This document shows, piece by piece, positions 44,579 through 52,714 of a stretch of DNA of 64,000 nt. Each line of letters starts with the position of its first letter. The first letter of the stretch is position 1. A program made the translations under genes and the position numbers. The notes under the pieces were generated by a model. The model made no database searches. It saw nothing but the letters and a program-made list of their open reading frames with translations, and was not told the DNA's origin. Origin of the DNA: Prevotella sp. (GTDB lineage Bacteria; Bacteroidota; Bacteroidia; Bacteroidales; Bacteroidaceae); assembly GCA_017458005.1 (NCBI GenBank), contig JAFTGH010000006.1, positions 1 to 64,000 on the forward strand. The letters run 5' to 3'.

Positions 44579-45385
44579 TTAATGTTTTAAATCGCAGGCA
44601 GCCTGTTCGTAGTCTATCAACTCAGTGATGGTGGGATGCTCACCGCAGATGGCACACGAAGGACGTTGTTTGACAGGGATGGTACGGAACTGCATCGTCT
44701 TGGCATCGAAGGTCAGCAGGCGGTTGGTCAATAACTCACCAACACCCGTGAAATACTTCAAGGTCTCAGCAGCCTGGATAGTACCTAACATACCAGCGAT
44801 GGCTCCTAAGACACCAGCCTGTGAGCAGGTGGGTACGGCTCCAGGGGGTGGCGGCTCCTTGAAGAAACAGCGATAGCAGGCGGTACCAGGCAGATGCGTA
44901 AAGGTCTGTCCGTTGAAGCGCAGGATGCCTCCGTGTGAGAAAGGTTTGCCAGCCATCACACAGGCATCGTTGATGAGAAACTTCACAGGGAAATTGTCGG
45001 TGCCATCGACGATGAAGTCATATTCCTTGATGATGTCCAGTGCGTTGCCCGACCAGAGGAACTCATGGAAGGTGTCCACCTTCACATCAGGATTGATGGC
45101 AAGGATCTTCTCCTTGGCACTCTCCACCTTAGGCACTCCCACATCCTTGGTGAAATGGATGATTTGGCGTTGTAGGTTGGAGAGGTCGACCACATCGGCA
45201 TCAATAATACCAATACGACCAATACCTGCTGCCGCGAGATAGAGGGAGACGGGGGCTCCCAAGCCGCCAGCACCCACTACGAGCACCTTTGCATTAAGGA
45301 TTTTCTCCTGTCCCTCTACGCCCACATCCTGCAAAAGGATATGGCGTGAGTAACGTTGTATCTGCTCTTCAGTGAAATCGTACAT
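44579..45385 (-). CDS. MoeB/ThiF/HesA-type E1-like sulfur-carrier adenylyltransferase
   Basis: A 268-residue enzyme. The ATP loop is VVGAGGLGAPVSLYLAAAGIG; Asp and Arg follow in DADVVDLSNLQRQIIH; Zn sites are CYRC and CAICGEH; a conserved Cys is in PTCSQAGVLG. It adenylates the C-terminal glycine of a MoaD/ThiS-like carrier so that sulfur can be loaded as thiocarboxylate. It sits between the carrier and the JAMM protease, so it is assigned to the sulfur amino-acid branch and not to molybdopterin or thiamine synthesis, none of whose genes are nearby. Confidence 0.92.
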   Translation of the reverse strand: MYDFTEEQIQRYSRHILLQDVGVEGQEKILNAKVLVVGAGGLGAPVSLYLAAAGIGRIGIIDADVVDLSNLQRQIIHFTKDVGVPKVESAKEKILAINPDVKVDTFHEFLWSGNALDIIKEYDFIVDGTDNFPVKFLINDACVMAGKPFSHGGILRFNGQTFTHLPGTACYRCFFKEPPPPGAVPTCSQAGVLGAIAGMLGTIQAAETLKYFTGVGELLTNRLLTFDAKTMQFRTIPVKQRPSCAICGEHPTITELIDYEQAACDLKH

Positions 45386-45408
45386 AACTATGAACTCTTA
45401 ACTATGAA

Positions 45409-45621
45409 CTAAATACTGCCTCCTCCCATGAAGTACAAGAAGTCGACGGTGTCACCTTCCTTGATCTGGATACCATCCCATTCGGAACGGTCAGCGAAGT
45501 CCTCGTTCACCTGCACACTAACCATTTCAGGCTGTTGTACGTCATTCTGTTTGATTAACTCTGTCAGGGTGAGTGGAAGTTGTACCTCCTGTGCCTCACC
45601 ATTTACTATAATCTTTGCCAT
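45409..45621 (-). CDS. MoaD/ThiS-like ubiquitin-fold sulfur carrier with a masked GG
   Basis: A 70-residue beta-grasp protein (IIVNGEAQEVQLPLTLTELI, then VSVQVNEDFADRSEWDGIQIKEGDTVDFLYFMG). The C-terminus is GGG-Ser-Ile, verified from the bases 45409-45426, not a bare GG. The family needs a free GG for activation, so the Ser-Ile must be removed, which is what the adjacent JAMM peptidase could do. Known parallels are QbsE and HcyS, which also carry extra residues after GG. It lies 20 bp downstream of the desulfurase gene. Confidence 0.88.
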   Translation of the reverse strand: MAKIIVNGEAQEVQLPLTLTELIKQNDVQQPEMVSVQVNEDFADRSEWDGIQIKEGDTVDFLYFMGGGSI

Positions 45622-45641
45622 TTTTACGCTTATACCTTATT

Positions 45642-47153
45642 TTATTTGCTGTTTACTATTTTCCGTAGGGCGATAATGAGTTTATCGACATCCTCACGTG
45701 TATTATAGAGAGCGAAGGTGGGGCGGACAGACATCTCATGTCCCAACGCGCGAAGGGCAGGTTGGGCGCAGTGGTGACCCGCACGGACAGCGATGCCCTC
45801 TTTGTCAAGCAATGTCCCCACCTCGGGTACAGGAATGTTGTCGAGATAGAAACTGACGACAGAGACACGATGCTTGGGATTGCCGATAAGGTGTAACCCT
45901 GGTACTTGCGCCAGTTGCTCACGGGCATACTCAGTGAGTTGGTGCTCGTGGTGCTCGATATTTCGAATACCAATACGGCTCACGTAGTCGAGGGCGGCAC
46001 CCAGTCCGATGGCATCAGCCACATTAGGTGTACCAGCCTCGTAACGTGCTGGTGCCTGATTGTACTCAGTATGCTCTATCGTCACGTCCTTGATCATGTT
46101 GCCACCGCCCTGCCAGGGTTGTAGTTTGTTGAGCCACTCCTGACTGATATAGACGGCACCGATACCATTGGGACCATAGATCTTATGTCCTGAGAAGACG
46201 AAGAAATCGGCTCCCAAAGCCTGCACGTCGACAGGTGTATGGGCTATTGATTGGGCACCGTCAATAAGGACAGGCACATGGTGGGAGTGAGCGATATCGA
46301 TGATACGCTGCACATCATTGATTGTTCCGAAGGTGTTGTTGACATGTCCGACAGAGACCACTCGTGTACGAGGTGTGATGAGACGCTCCAGTTCCGAGAG
46401 GATGAGGTCTCCGTTTTTATCTGTAGGTATGGCAAACAAGTCTGCGCCCCGCTCTTGGGCGATGCGCTGCCAAGGCACGATGTTGGCATGGTGGTCAAGT
46501 TCCGATACAATGACGTTGTCTCCAGCCCCAAGGTATTGTCTGCCAAAAGTCTGTGCCACGAGGTTGATGCCCTCTGTGGTACCACGCACGAAGACAATAT
46601 TGTCGGAAGATGGTGCATTGATGAAGTTGGCTATCTTCTGGCGTGCCTCCTCGTAGGCATCCGTGGCACGTGCTGCCAGTGTGTGGGCACCACGGTGGAT
46701 ATTCGAATTATAGTTGCGGTAATAATCCGAGATCTTATCAATCACCACGTTGGGCTTCTGTGTCGTGGCACCATTGTCAAGCCACACAAGATCATGCCCG
46801 TTCACTTTCTGTTGCAGAATGGGGAAGTCTTTCTTGATCTGGTCGGAGTCCAGCGTGTCGGCTTCCTCATAGTGCAACTGGCGCAACTTCTGGGTCTCAG
46901 GGATTCCGATGCCGAAACCATTGTCGACGGGCAACGCCTCTTGGGTGGGATGCGATGCTGTCGCACCTCCCTCAGCAGGACGCTCCACACCGAAAGGCAG
47001 TTCCAGCGCGTCGAGGTTCAACTGCTCGTCAGGCAGGATTTCCTGACGCTCAGCACGCACCTCGTCTGGGCAGAATTCCTGAGCCACACGCCGCAAGGCT
47101 TCTAAGACCAGCGTGTCTTGTGCGGAATAGGGATTATTAAATGTCTCTATCAT
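45642..47153 (-). CDS. Cysteine desulfurase with N-terminal extension, probable encapsulin cargo
   Basis: A 503-residue PLP enzyme that converts cysteine to alanine plus enzyme-bound persulfide. The catalytic core (about 108-503) is SufS-type: PLP Lys324 in FSGHKIYGPNG, nucleophile Cys462 in RAGHHCAQPAL. Residues 1-105 are an extra acidic, Pro/Glu-rich, probably disordered segment (EFCPDEVRAERQEILPDEQLNLDALELPFG). Cysteine desulfurases bearing such an N-terminal region are established cargo of family 2 encapsulins, where the region directs loading. The gene starts 3 bp after the encapsulin stop. Confidence 0.93.
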   Translation of the reverse strand: MIETFNNPYSAQDTLVLEALRRVAQEFCPDEVRAERQEILPDEQLNLDALELPFGVERPAEGGATASHPTQEALPVDNGFGIGIPETQKLRQLHYEEADTLDSDQIKKDFPILQQKVNGHDLVWLDNGATTQKPNVVIDKISDYYRNYNSNIHRGAHTLAARATDAYEEARQKIANFINAPSSDNIVFVRGTTEGINLVAQTFGRQYLGAGDNVIVSELDHHANIVPWQRIAQERGADLFAIPTDKNGDLILSELERLITPRTRVVSVGHVNNTFGTINDVQRIIDIAHSHHVPVLIDGAQSIAHTPVDVQALGADFFVFSGHKIYGPNGIGAVYISQEWLNKLQPWQGGGNMIKDVTIEHTEYNQAPARYEAGTPNVADAIGLGAALDYVSRIGIRNIEHHEHQLTEYAREQLAQVPGLHLIGNPKHRVSVVSFYLDNIPVPEVGTLLDKEGIAVRAGHHCAQPALRALGHEMSVRPTFALYNTREDVDKLIIALRKIVNSK

Positions 47154-47156
47154 TCT

Positions 47157-48596
47157 TTATTTCTCTACTTTGTTACGATGCTGGTAGTCGTGATAGTAGC
47201 CTACCTCAACATTCTCAAGGACAGCAATGGCATCATCGGTCAGGGCTGCAAGGCTGAAATACTTGGTCAGCAAATAGGAGGCGACACCAAACTTGTCGAG
47301 TCCCATCAGACGGGCACTAAGCGATGGAGCAATCTCTCCTGGAATACCACTCTGGTGCAGACCTACCACACCTTGGTTCTTCTCACCAGTACGGACAAGG
47401 ATAATCTTTGTCGTTCCTACGCCACGACCTGTCAGGAACTGTCCTTCTACCTCTACCTTATCAGAAGGAATCAGGGGTACCCCACGCCACAGGATGACTT
47501 TCGTACCGAAGAGGTCGGTTGTCACTGGTGGTACGCCACGCCAGGTGCATTCACGCTCAAAGGCGGCAATGGCACGTGGATGGGCGATGAAGAAAGCGGG
47601 CTCCTTCCATACCAATGACAATAACTCATCGAGGTCATCGGGAGTCGGTGTTCCATAACGAGTAGAGATGCGATGTGCAGGACTGACAGAGGCGAGAAGT
47701 CCGAACTGTGCGTTGTTGATGAGTTCCCACTCCTGACGCTCTTTGATACTCTCTATGGAGAGGCGCAGTTGCTCTTCCAACTGGTTGTAAGGATTATTAT
47801 AGAGATCACTGACACGAGTGTGGACACGTACTACAGTCTGCAGGGTGTTGAGACTGTATTCTGTCGGATTCTCCTCATAGTCGATATAGGTCTCGGGGAT
47901 GATGTTATCCTCCTCATGACCACTGACGAGGTCGATGTGTTTCTCACCATGGTCATTGACAGTTGCCTTCAGGCGTAACTGCTTGTCGACAGCCTTCTGG
48001 AACTTCTGACGGAAGTCAGGCACCTCCTTGATGAACTTCTCTAACTCGGAGAGTTTCAGAGAGAGGAACACAGAAGGTGTGACGGCACGTACACTAACTG
48101 TAGAGACGGCGTCATTCAGGAGGTCTGCCTCACCGAAGAACTCACCGTCACCCAACAGAGCGATACGCAGTTCCTCCCCATGAGGACCCTTGTTGATGAC
48201 CTCAGCCTGTCCACTTGCCACGATGAAGAACTTCTGCTTGTCTTTGCCCTCCTTGACGAAAAGGTTACCCAAGGAAACCTCGACGGTCTCGAAAGAACTT
48301 GCCAGACGTGTGACGATCTCATCATCGAAGGCAGAGAACAAAGGAATCTGTTTCAGACTCTTTGCGGTAAACGAGGGTACCCCATTGAGGTACTCGATAT
48401 TCAGACGCTCCGTCTTCTTGAGTTCTACTTTGGTGCGGTTAACACGGAAAGTACCGCCGCTTACCTGAACCCATGGGAGGAGTTTCAGAAGAAGTCTCGG
48501 AGTAATACTGCCCATCTGAGGGGCTGTCTTGGTAGTGGTCGCCAGTTTTCTGGCGGTGGCAGTGGTCACACTGCGCTGAAGATTAGAATCTGCCAT
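47157..48596 (-). CDS. Family 2 encapsulin shell protein with a cyclic-nucleotide-binding-like insertion (2B type)
   Basis: A 479-residue HK97-fold shell protomer. An N-terminal arm (1-80) precedes a CAP_ED/cNMP-binding-like domain at about 82-205 (LFSAFDDEIVTRL, SGQAEVINKGPHGEELRIALLGDGEFFGEADLL). The rest (about 215-479) has the encapsulin E-loop/P-domain/A-domain pattern (SLNTLQTVVRVHTRVSDLYNNPYNQLEEQL, RISTRYGTPTPDDLDELLSLVWKEPAFFIAHPRAI, VGLHQSGIPGEIAPSLSARLMGL). The insertion defines family 2B. In the phosphate-binding cassette the position of the usual Arg appears to be Ser (NDAVSTVSV), so cAMP binding is doubtful. It is immediately upstream of its likely cargo. Confidence 0.9.
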   Translation of the reverse strand: MADSNLQRSVTTATARKLATTTKTAPQMGSITPRLLLKLLPWVQVSGGTFRVNRTKVELKKTERLNIEYLNGVPSFTAKSLKQIPLFSAFDDEIVTRLASSFETVEVSLGNLFVKEGKDKQKFFIVASGQAEVINKGPHGEELRIALLGDGEFFGEADLLNDAVSTVSVRAVTPSVFLSLKLSELEKFIKEVPDFRQKFQKAVDKQLRLKATVNDHGEKHIDLVSGHEEDNIIPETYIDYEENPTEYSLNTLQTVVRVHTRVSDLYNNPYNQLEEQLRLSIESIKERQEWELINNAQFGLLASVSPAHRISTRYGTPTPDDLDELLSLVWKEPAFFIAHPRAIAAFERECTWRGVPPVTTDLFGTKVILWRGVPLIPSDKVEVEGQFLTGRGVGTTKIILVRTGEKNQGVVGLHQSGIPGEIAPSLSARLMGLDKFGVASYLLTKYFSLAALTDDAIAVLENVEVGYYHDYQHRNKVEK

Positions 48597-48610
48597 AGTT
48601 TAGTCTTTTT

Positions 48611-48835
48611 TTATTTTTTGATAATTACTTTATGTGTTGTTCCCTCGACATGCTCTACGGAGAGCACCTCATAGCCCTGATCTACCGCGTTACGGGGCAC
48701 ATTGTCCAGAGGCTCGCCCTCAGAGAGCAGTACCTCCAGAATGTCACCTGCCTGTAACTTGGCCAGTTCGATCTTTGTTTTGACGAAGGTCATCGGGCAA
48801 TGTTCCTTCGTGATGTCTAATGTCTTTGTTGCCAT
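48611..48835 (-). CDS. TusA-like sulfurtransferase
   Basis: A 74-residue TusA/SirA-fold protein starting at ATG 48835. The active Cys lies in ITKEHCPMTFVKTKIEL, where the usual CPxP has become CPMT, and the second half has EVLSVEHVEGTTHKVIIKK. TusA proteins accept persulfide from cysteine desulfurases and hand it on. Its place between DsrE-like and encapsulin genes points to sulfur relay out of or around the compartment. Confidence 0.9.
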   Translation of the reverse strand: MATKTLDITKEHCPMTFVKTKIELAKLQAGDILEVLLSEGEPLDNVPRNAVDQGYEVLSVEHVEGTTHKVIIKK

Positions 48836-48845
48836 ATCTTCAATT

Positions 48846-49325
48846 TTAAATAAACATCGTTCGTCCACCCTCTGAGAGTTGCAGGAAGGTCGCAACGCCT
48901 AATACGTCCTTGACTTCAGGGATGAAGTCTTCTTTCTTCAGTCCCAGGACATGCATAGCCATCTCACAGGCATATAGGTTGACACCCAAGACCTTTGCAG
49001 CCTCTACCAGTTCCTCCAAGGTCGCCACATTATTCTTGCGCATCAGATAGCGGAAGATCTTAGGACCTGCTCCGCAGAAATTGAAGCGGCTGGTGGGTGT
49101 TGTCTTCAGACCTCCCATCATAAAACCGAAAATCTTCGTCAACCAGTTAGACCCCAAGAACGCACGGCCTTGTTTCTTCTTGATAGCATCCAGTCCCCAG
49201 AAGGTGAAGAAGATGTTAACCTCATATCCTACAGCGGCGGCACCCGTAGCGAGGGTGAACACTGCTGTCAACTTGTCGAAATCACCACTGAAGGCGATAA
49301 GACTTAGTTTCTTTGTATCGCTCAT
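48846..49325 (-). CDS. DsrE/DsrF-like sulfur-relay protein
   Basis: A 159-residue DsrE-family protein (LSLIAFSGDFDKLTAVFTLATGAAAVGYEVNIFFTFWG), with a conserved Cys in LYACEMAMHVLGLKKEDF, the usual persulfide-carrying position, and a second Cys in FNFCGAGPKIFRYLM. It probably exchanges sulfur with TusA. It starts 2 bp downstream of cysK and ends 10 bp before tusA. Confidence 0.9.
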   Translation of the reverse strand: MSDTKKLSLIAFSGDFDKLTAVFTLATGAAAVGYEVNIFFTFWGLDAIKKKQGRAFLGSNWLTKIFGFMMGGLKTTPTSRFNFCGAGPKIFRYLMRKNNVATLEELVEAAKVLGVNLYACEMAMHVLGLKKEDFIPEVKDVLGVATFLQLSEGGRTMFI

Positions 49326-49327
49326 CG

Positions 49328-50263
49328 TTATTCGAAATTATAAATAGGTGTACTCAGATACCTCTCACCAGTATCTGGTAGAATGACTACAATGTTCTTT
49401 TTCTCATTCTCAGGGCGCTTTGCCACTCGAATGGCGGCAGCGACAGCGGCAGCCGATGACACACCAGTCAGCACCCCATCCGTACGGGCAAGTTGTCGCC
49501 CACGCTCGTATGCCTCCTCATCCTTGATACGGATGATCTCATCATAGATAGCCGTATTCAACACCTTGGGTACGAAGCCTGCCCCAATACCTTGCAGTTT
49601 ATGGGGACCAGGTTTTCCTCCGCTCAACACAGGAGAACTGTCGGGCTCCACAGCAATTACTTGAACGTTAGGGTTGTATTTCTTGAGCACTTCACCCACA
49701 CCAGTAATAGTACCACCAGTACCAATGCCTGCTACCAGAATGTCTACCTTCCCATCGGTGTCACGCCAAATCTCCTCTGCCGTCGTCTTGCGATGGATCT
49801 CCGCATTCGCTTTGTTCTCAAACTGTTGGGGGATAAACGCATTGCCAATCTCTTGGGCTAACTCCTGTGCCTTACGGATGGCACCAGCCATACCCTCATA
49901 GGCAGGAGTCAATACCAACTCCGCACCCAGAGCCTTGAGCAGTTTGCGGCGTTCCAAGGACATTGCCTCAGGCATGGTGAGTATCAGTCGATAGCCTCGT
50001 ATCACACTGATTAAAGCAAGTCCGATACCAGTATTACCACTGGTGGGCTCGATAATTGTAGTGTTTTTATTAATTAAACCACGACGCTCTGCATCATCGA
50101 GCATTGCAAAACCCACACGGTCTTTCACACTTCGTGCAGGGTTAAACAACTCCAGTTTCACGATGATACGGGCTTTCAGCCGTTCCTTCTTCTCTGTGCG
50201 ACTCAGTTCCAGCAACGGGGTGTTGCCGAGCAAGTCAATTAGGTTGTGGGCGATGTTTGCCAT
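49328..50263 (-). CDS. cysK: Cysteine synthase A (O-acetylserine sulfhydrylase)
   Basis: A 311-residue fold-type II PLP enzyme. PLP Lys is in [12 protein letters not shown], substrate loop [12 protein letters not shown], phosphate loop [14 protein letters not shown]. It forms cysteine from O-acetylserine and sulfide; CysM-type relatives accept sulfur from a carrier thiocarboxylate. ATG at 50263 ([20 protein letters not shown]) is the family start; longer in-frame sequence upstream would cover the promoter at 50296-50327. It heads the second transcription unit of the sulfur island. Confidence 0.94.
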   Translation of the reverse strand: MANIAHNLIDLLGNTPLLELSRTEKKERLKARIIVKLELFNPARSVKDRVGFAMLDDAERRGLINKNTTIIEPTSGNTGIGLALISVIRGYRLILTMPEAMSLERRKLLKALGAELVLTPAYEGMAGAIRKAQELAQEIGNAFIPQQFENKANAEIHRKTTAEEIWRDTDGKVDILVAGIGTGGTITGVGEVLKKYNPNVQVIAVEPDSSPVLSGGKPGPHKLQGIGAGFVPKVLNTAIYDEIIRIKDEEAYERGRQLARTDGVLTGVSSAAAVAAAIRVAKRPENEKKNIVVILPDTGERYLSTPIYNFE

Positions 50264-50295
50264 ATTCTTGATGTTTTTGTGTAAATATCCGCCTG

Positions 50296-50368
50296 CAAAG
50301 GTAGTGGGTTTTAGAATGTCGTACAATCGCACTCTTATGGCATTTCATATACCTAACGTTTGGTATAT
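50296..50368 (-). promoter_or_regulatory. cysK promoter with a 22-bp near-palindromic operator
   Basis: On the minus strand: operator at 50368-50347 (arms ATATACC and GGTATAT around AAACGTTA), 19 nt, -33-like ATTG (50327-50324), 20 nt, -7 TACCTTTG (50303-50296). The operator overlaps the last codons of the upstream malY-like gene. The same arrangement with the same spacings precedes the LuxR-type regulator gene (53386-53458). Confidence 0.7.
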
Positions 50369-51528
50369 GCGGTCTCTAACTGCTGCAAAGCCTGCAAAAG
50401 GACACTTCTGGGAGTCCCGATGTTCATGCGCATAAAGCCCTCACCGCCTGGTCCGAACATCTCTCCATCGTTGAGGGCGAGATGCGCTTTGTTGACAAAC
50501 AAGTCGATAAGTTCATCGTGCGAGAGTCCCATCTCCCTGCAGTCGAGCCATACGAGGAAAGAGGCTTGCGGGCGCAAAGGCTTGATGTCAGGAAGGTGTT
50601 GCTGGCAGAAGTCCTCCACAAAACGGATGTTCTCCTCGATATACGCCAGCATCTCCTTACGCCACTCCTCTCCATGCTGATAGGCGGCAATGGTGGCGAT
50701 GGGTGAGAAGAGGGGAGGGTCGTTCAACTCATTAGCCTCTAGCCAGGTATAGAAACGGCGACGTAATGTCGGGTTAGGGACGATGGCATAACTGCTGACA
50801 ATTCCTGCGATATTGAAGGTCTTTGAGGGAGCCCCAAAGGTGATGCTGCACTGCGCCGCCTCCTCGCTCACTGTCGCAAAAGGCACATGGTGGTTGCCAA
50901 AGAGTGCCATGTCACAGTGTATCTCGTCCGACAAGACGAGGATATGGTGCTGATAGCAGAAATGTGCCAACTGCCGAAGAGTCTCCTCTCTCCAGCAGAT
51001 GCCTGCAGGATTGTGGGGATTACTGAGTATCAATATCTTGCAATGTTCATCCGTCACCTGCTCCAACTGCTCAAAATCCATGTCGTAACCACCATCAGGC
51101 AACCGCTTCAGTGGGTTATACACCACCTTACGCCCATTGCCCTGTGGGGTGAGCCGGAAGGGGTGATAGACAGGAGGCTGGATAATGACTTTGTCACCTT
51201 CTTCAGAGAAGACGTTGACTGCCATGCCGATTCCTTTTACGATACCAGGGATATAGGTCAGCCACTCCCGCCGTACCTCCCATTCGTGGTGGTCGTGTAT
51301 CCATTGGATAATGGTAGTCCATAACTCGTCAGGGGTCACCGTATAACCAAACAGTGAGTGGTTAAGGCGTTCTCGAAGCGCCTCCGTGATAAACGGGGGA
51401 GTCTCAAAGTCCATGTCCGCAACCCATAGCGGTAGCAGATCACTGCGACCGTAACGCTCTAGCAGTACCCCATGTTTCAGGTCGCCACTGCCTCGGCGGT
51501 CTATGATTTTGTCGAAACTATAAGTCAT
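50353..51528 (-). CDS. MalY/PatB-family C-S lyase (cystathionine beta-lyase-like)
   Basis: A 391-residue fold-type I PLP enzyme. LLPLWVADMDFETPPFI is the MalY/PatB N-terminal signature; PLP Lys is in TFGAPSKTFNIAGIVSSYAI; Asn/His pocket in ILSNPHNPAGICW; Arg in MRMNIGTPR. It would split cystathionine or cysteine into ammonia, pyruvate and a thiol or sulfide. Its start overlaps the end of the trans-sulfuration gene by 11 bp. Confidence 0.9.
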   Translation of the reverse strand: MTYSFDKIIDRRGSGDLKHGVLLERYGRSDLLPLWVADMDFETPPFITEALRERLNHSLFGYTVTPDELWTTIIQWIHDHHEWEVRREWLTYIPGIVKGIGMAVNVFSEEGDKVIIQPPVYHPFRLTPQGNGRKVVYNPLKRLPDGGYDMDFEQLEQVTDEHCKILILSNPHNPAGICWREETLRQLAHFCYQHHILVLSDEIHCDMALFGNHHVPFATVSEEAAQCSITFGAPSKTFNIAGIVSSYAIVPNPTLRRRFYTWLEANELNDPPLFSPIATIAAYQHGEEWRKEMLAYIEENIRFVEDFCQQHLPDIKPLRPQASFLVWLDCREMGLSHDELIDLFVNKAHLALNDGEMFGPGGEGFMRMNIGTPRSVLLQALQQLETAYTKR

Positions 51529-52699
51529 CTCCTAATGCTTGACAGATATCCTCATAGAGGTCATGAACATCTTCTAGTCCCACAGACAGACGAATGGTGG
51601 TCTGTCGCACATCCATCTGCTCTAACTGCTTTTCCGGGAAGAGTCCGAAGATGGTGGAGGCAGGATGGATGGCAAGGGTGCGGTTGTCGAAGAGGTTGGT
51701 GGCACGATGGATGAGTCTCAACCTATTGAGGAAACGGAAGCAGTGGTCTTTGCTTCTCAGATCGATTGTCAGCATCGCTCCAGCAGTCTTGCCAAACTGC
51801 CGTTGGGCTAACTCATAATAGGGATTGTCCTCCAGACCGATGTAGTTGACTGCCTTCACGAGTCCAGACTCCTTTAGTGTCTTTGACAATTCGAGCGCAT
51901 TGGATGCCTGACGTTGGTAACGCACGTCGAGCGTCTCTAGTCCCAGCGTTTGCAGGTAGGCGGTCTGCGGTGTCATATAGGCTCCCAGGTTAAACAGCAA
52001 CTCATATTTGATACGCTGGTTGATCTGGGGGAAAGTGCCATAGTCGATGACCAGTCCTCCTAAGGATGTTCCACCTCCAGAGAGATATTTAGTACTCGAT
52101 ACCACTTCCACGTCGACACCAAGTTCTTTCAGTTGTGTCTCTGTGAAAGGGATTACCGTGGAGTCGGCAATCAGTGGTACTCCCTTGCGATGGGCTATCT
52201 CCGCGATGGCATGAAGATCGGCAACCTCCAACTGCGGATTCGTCACCGTCTCCAGAAACACACAGCAGGTCTGCTCGTCAATGGCATCCTCTATCGCTTG
52301 CAGGTTGGTAAGGTCACGAAGACGGGGCTTTACACCGAAGCGTAGTAAGGTGTTGGTGACGAGGGCAAGGGTGTTGCCAAAGAGATGGCGAGAGGTCACG
52401 ATGTTCTTACCATGGGAGGATGCGGCAAGGAGCGCATTGCTGATAGCCGCCATGCCAGAGGTGAAGGCTGTCACATGGGCTGCACCTGTCAACTGGCGTA
52501 CTCGCTGTTCCAGATTGGTCACGGTGGGGTTTTCCACACGGGCATAGTCGGGAGCCTTGATGCGGTTGCAGAAGGCATCTGCCATCTGCTGGGCATCCCC
52601 AAACTCGAATGCCACATTATGATAGATGGGTACGGAGAGGGAGCCATAGGCATCCTCACGTACATAAGGGGTATTGATGGCTATTGTCTGTTTCTTCAT
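51518..52699 (-). CDS. Trans-sulfuration PLP enzyme (MetB/MetC/MetY superfamily)
   Basis: A 393-residue protein. PLP Lys is in VVSSTKYLSGGGTSLGG; RVENPTVTNLEQRV and DSTVIPFTETQL are standard Cys/Met-metabolism blocks; C-terminal RLSVGLEDVHDLYEDI is present. Cystathionine gamma-synthase, O-acetylhomoserine sulfhydrylase or gamma-lyase cannot be separated by eye. In the context of a JAMM-processed carrier, a MetY-like sulfhydrylase is attractive. ATG at 52699 is preferred over the preceding GTG. Confidence 0.88.
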   Translation of the reverse strand: MKKQTIAINTPYVREDAYGSLSVPIYHNVAFEFGDAQQMADAFCNRIKAPDYARVENPTVTNLEQRVRQLTGAAHVTAFTSGMAAISNALLAASSHGKNIVTSRHLFGNTLALVTNTLLRFGVKPRLRDLTNLQAIEDAIDEQTCCVFLETVTNPQLEVADLHAIAEIAHRKGVPLIADSTVIPFTETQLKELGVDVEVVSSTKYLSGGGTSLGGLVIDYGTFPQINQRIKYELLFNLGAYMTPQTAYLQTLGLETLDVRYQRQASNALELSKTLKESGLVKAVNYIGLEDNPYYELAQRQFGKTAGAMLTIDLRSKDHCFRFLNRLRLIHRATNLFDNRTLAIHPASTIFGLFPEKQLEQMDVRQTTIRLSVGLEDVHDLYEDICQALGDDL

Positions 52700-52714
52700 C
52701 ACTTAACTATTGAA

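Noticed and set aside
44579-45621. Molybdopterin or thiamine biosynthesis assignment for the MoeB/ThiF-like and MoaD/ThiS-like genes
   Set aside because: No other moa, moe or thi genes are nearby, while a JAMM protease, CysK, TusA and a desulfurase are; the carrier tail is masked as in amino-acid or siderophore sulfur carriers.
46251-47105. 284-codon plus-strand frame opposite the cysteine desulfurase
   Set aside because: The minus-strand frame has full PLP-enzyme motifs; the opposite frame has no start context or domain.
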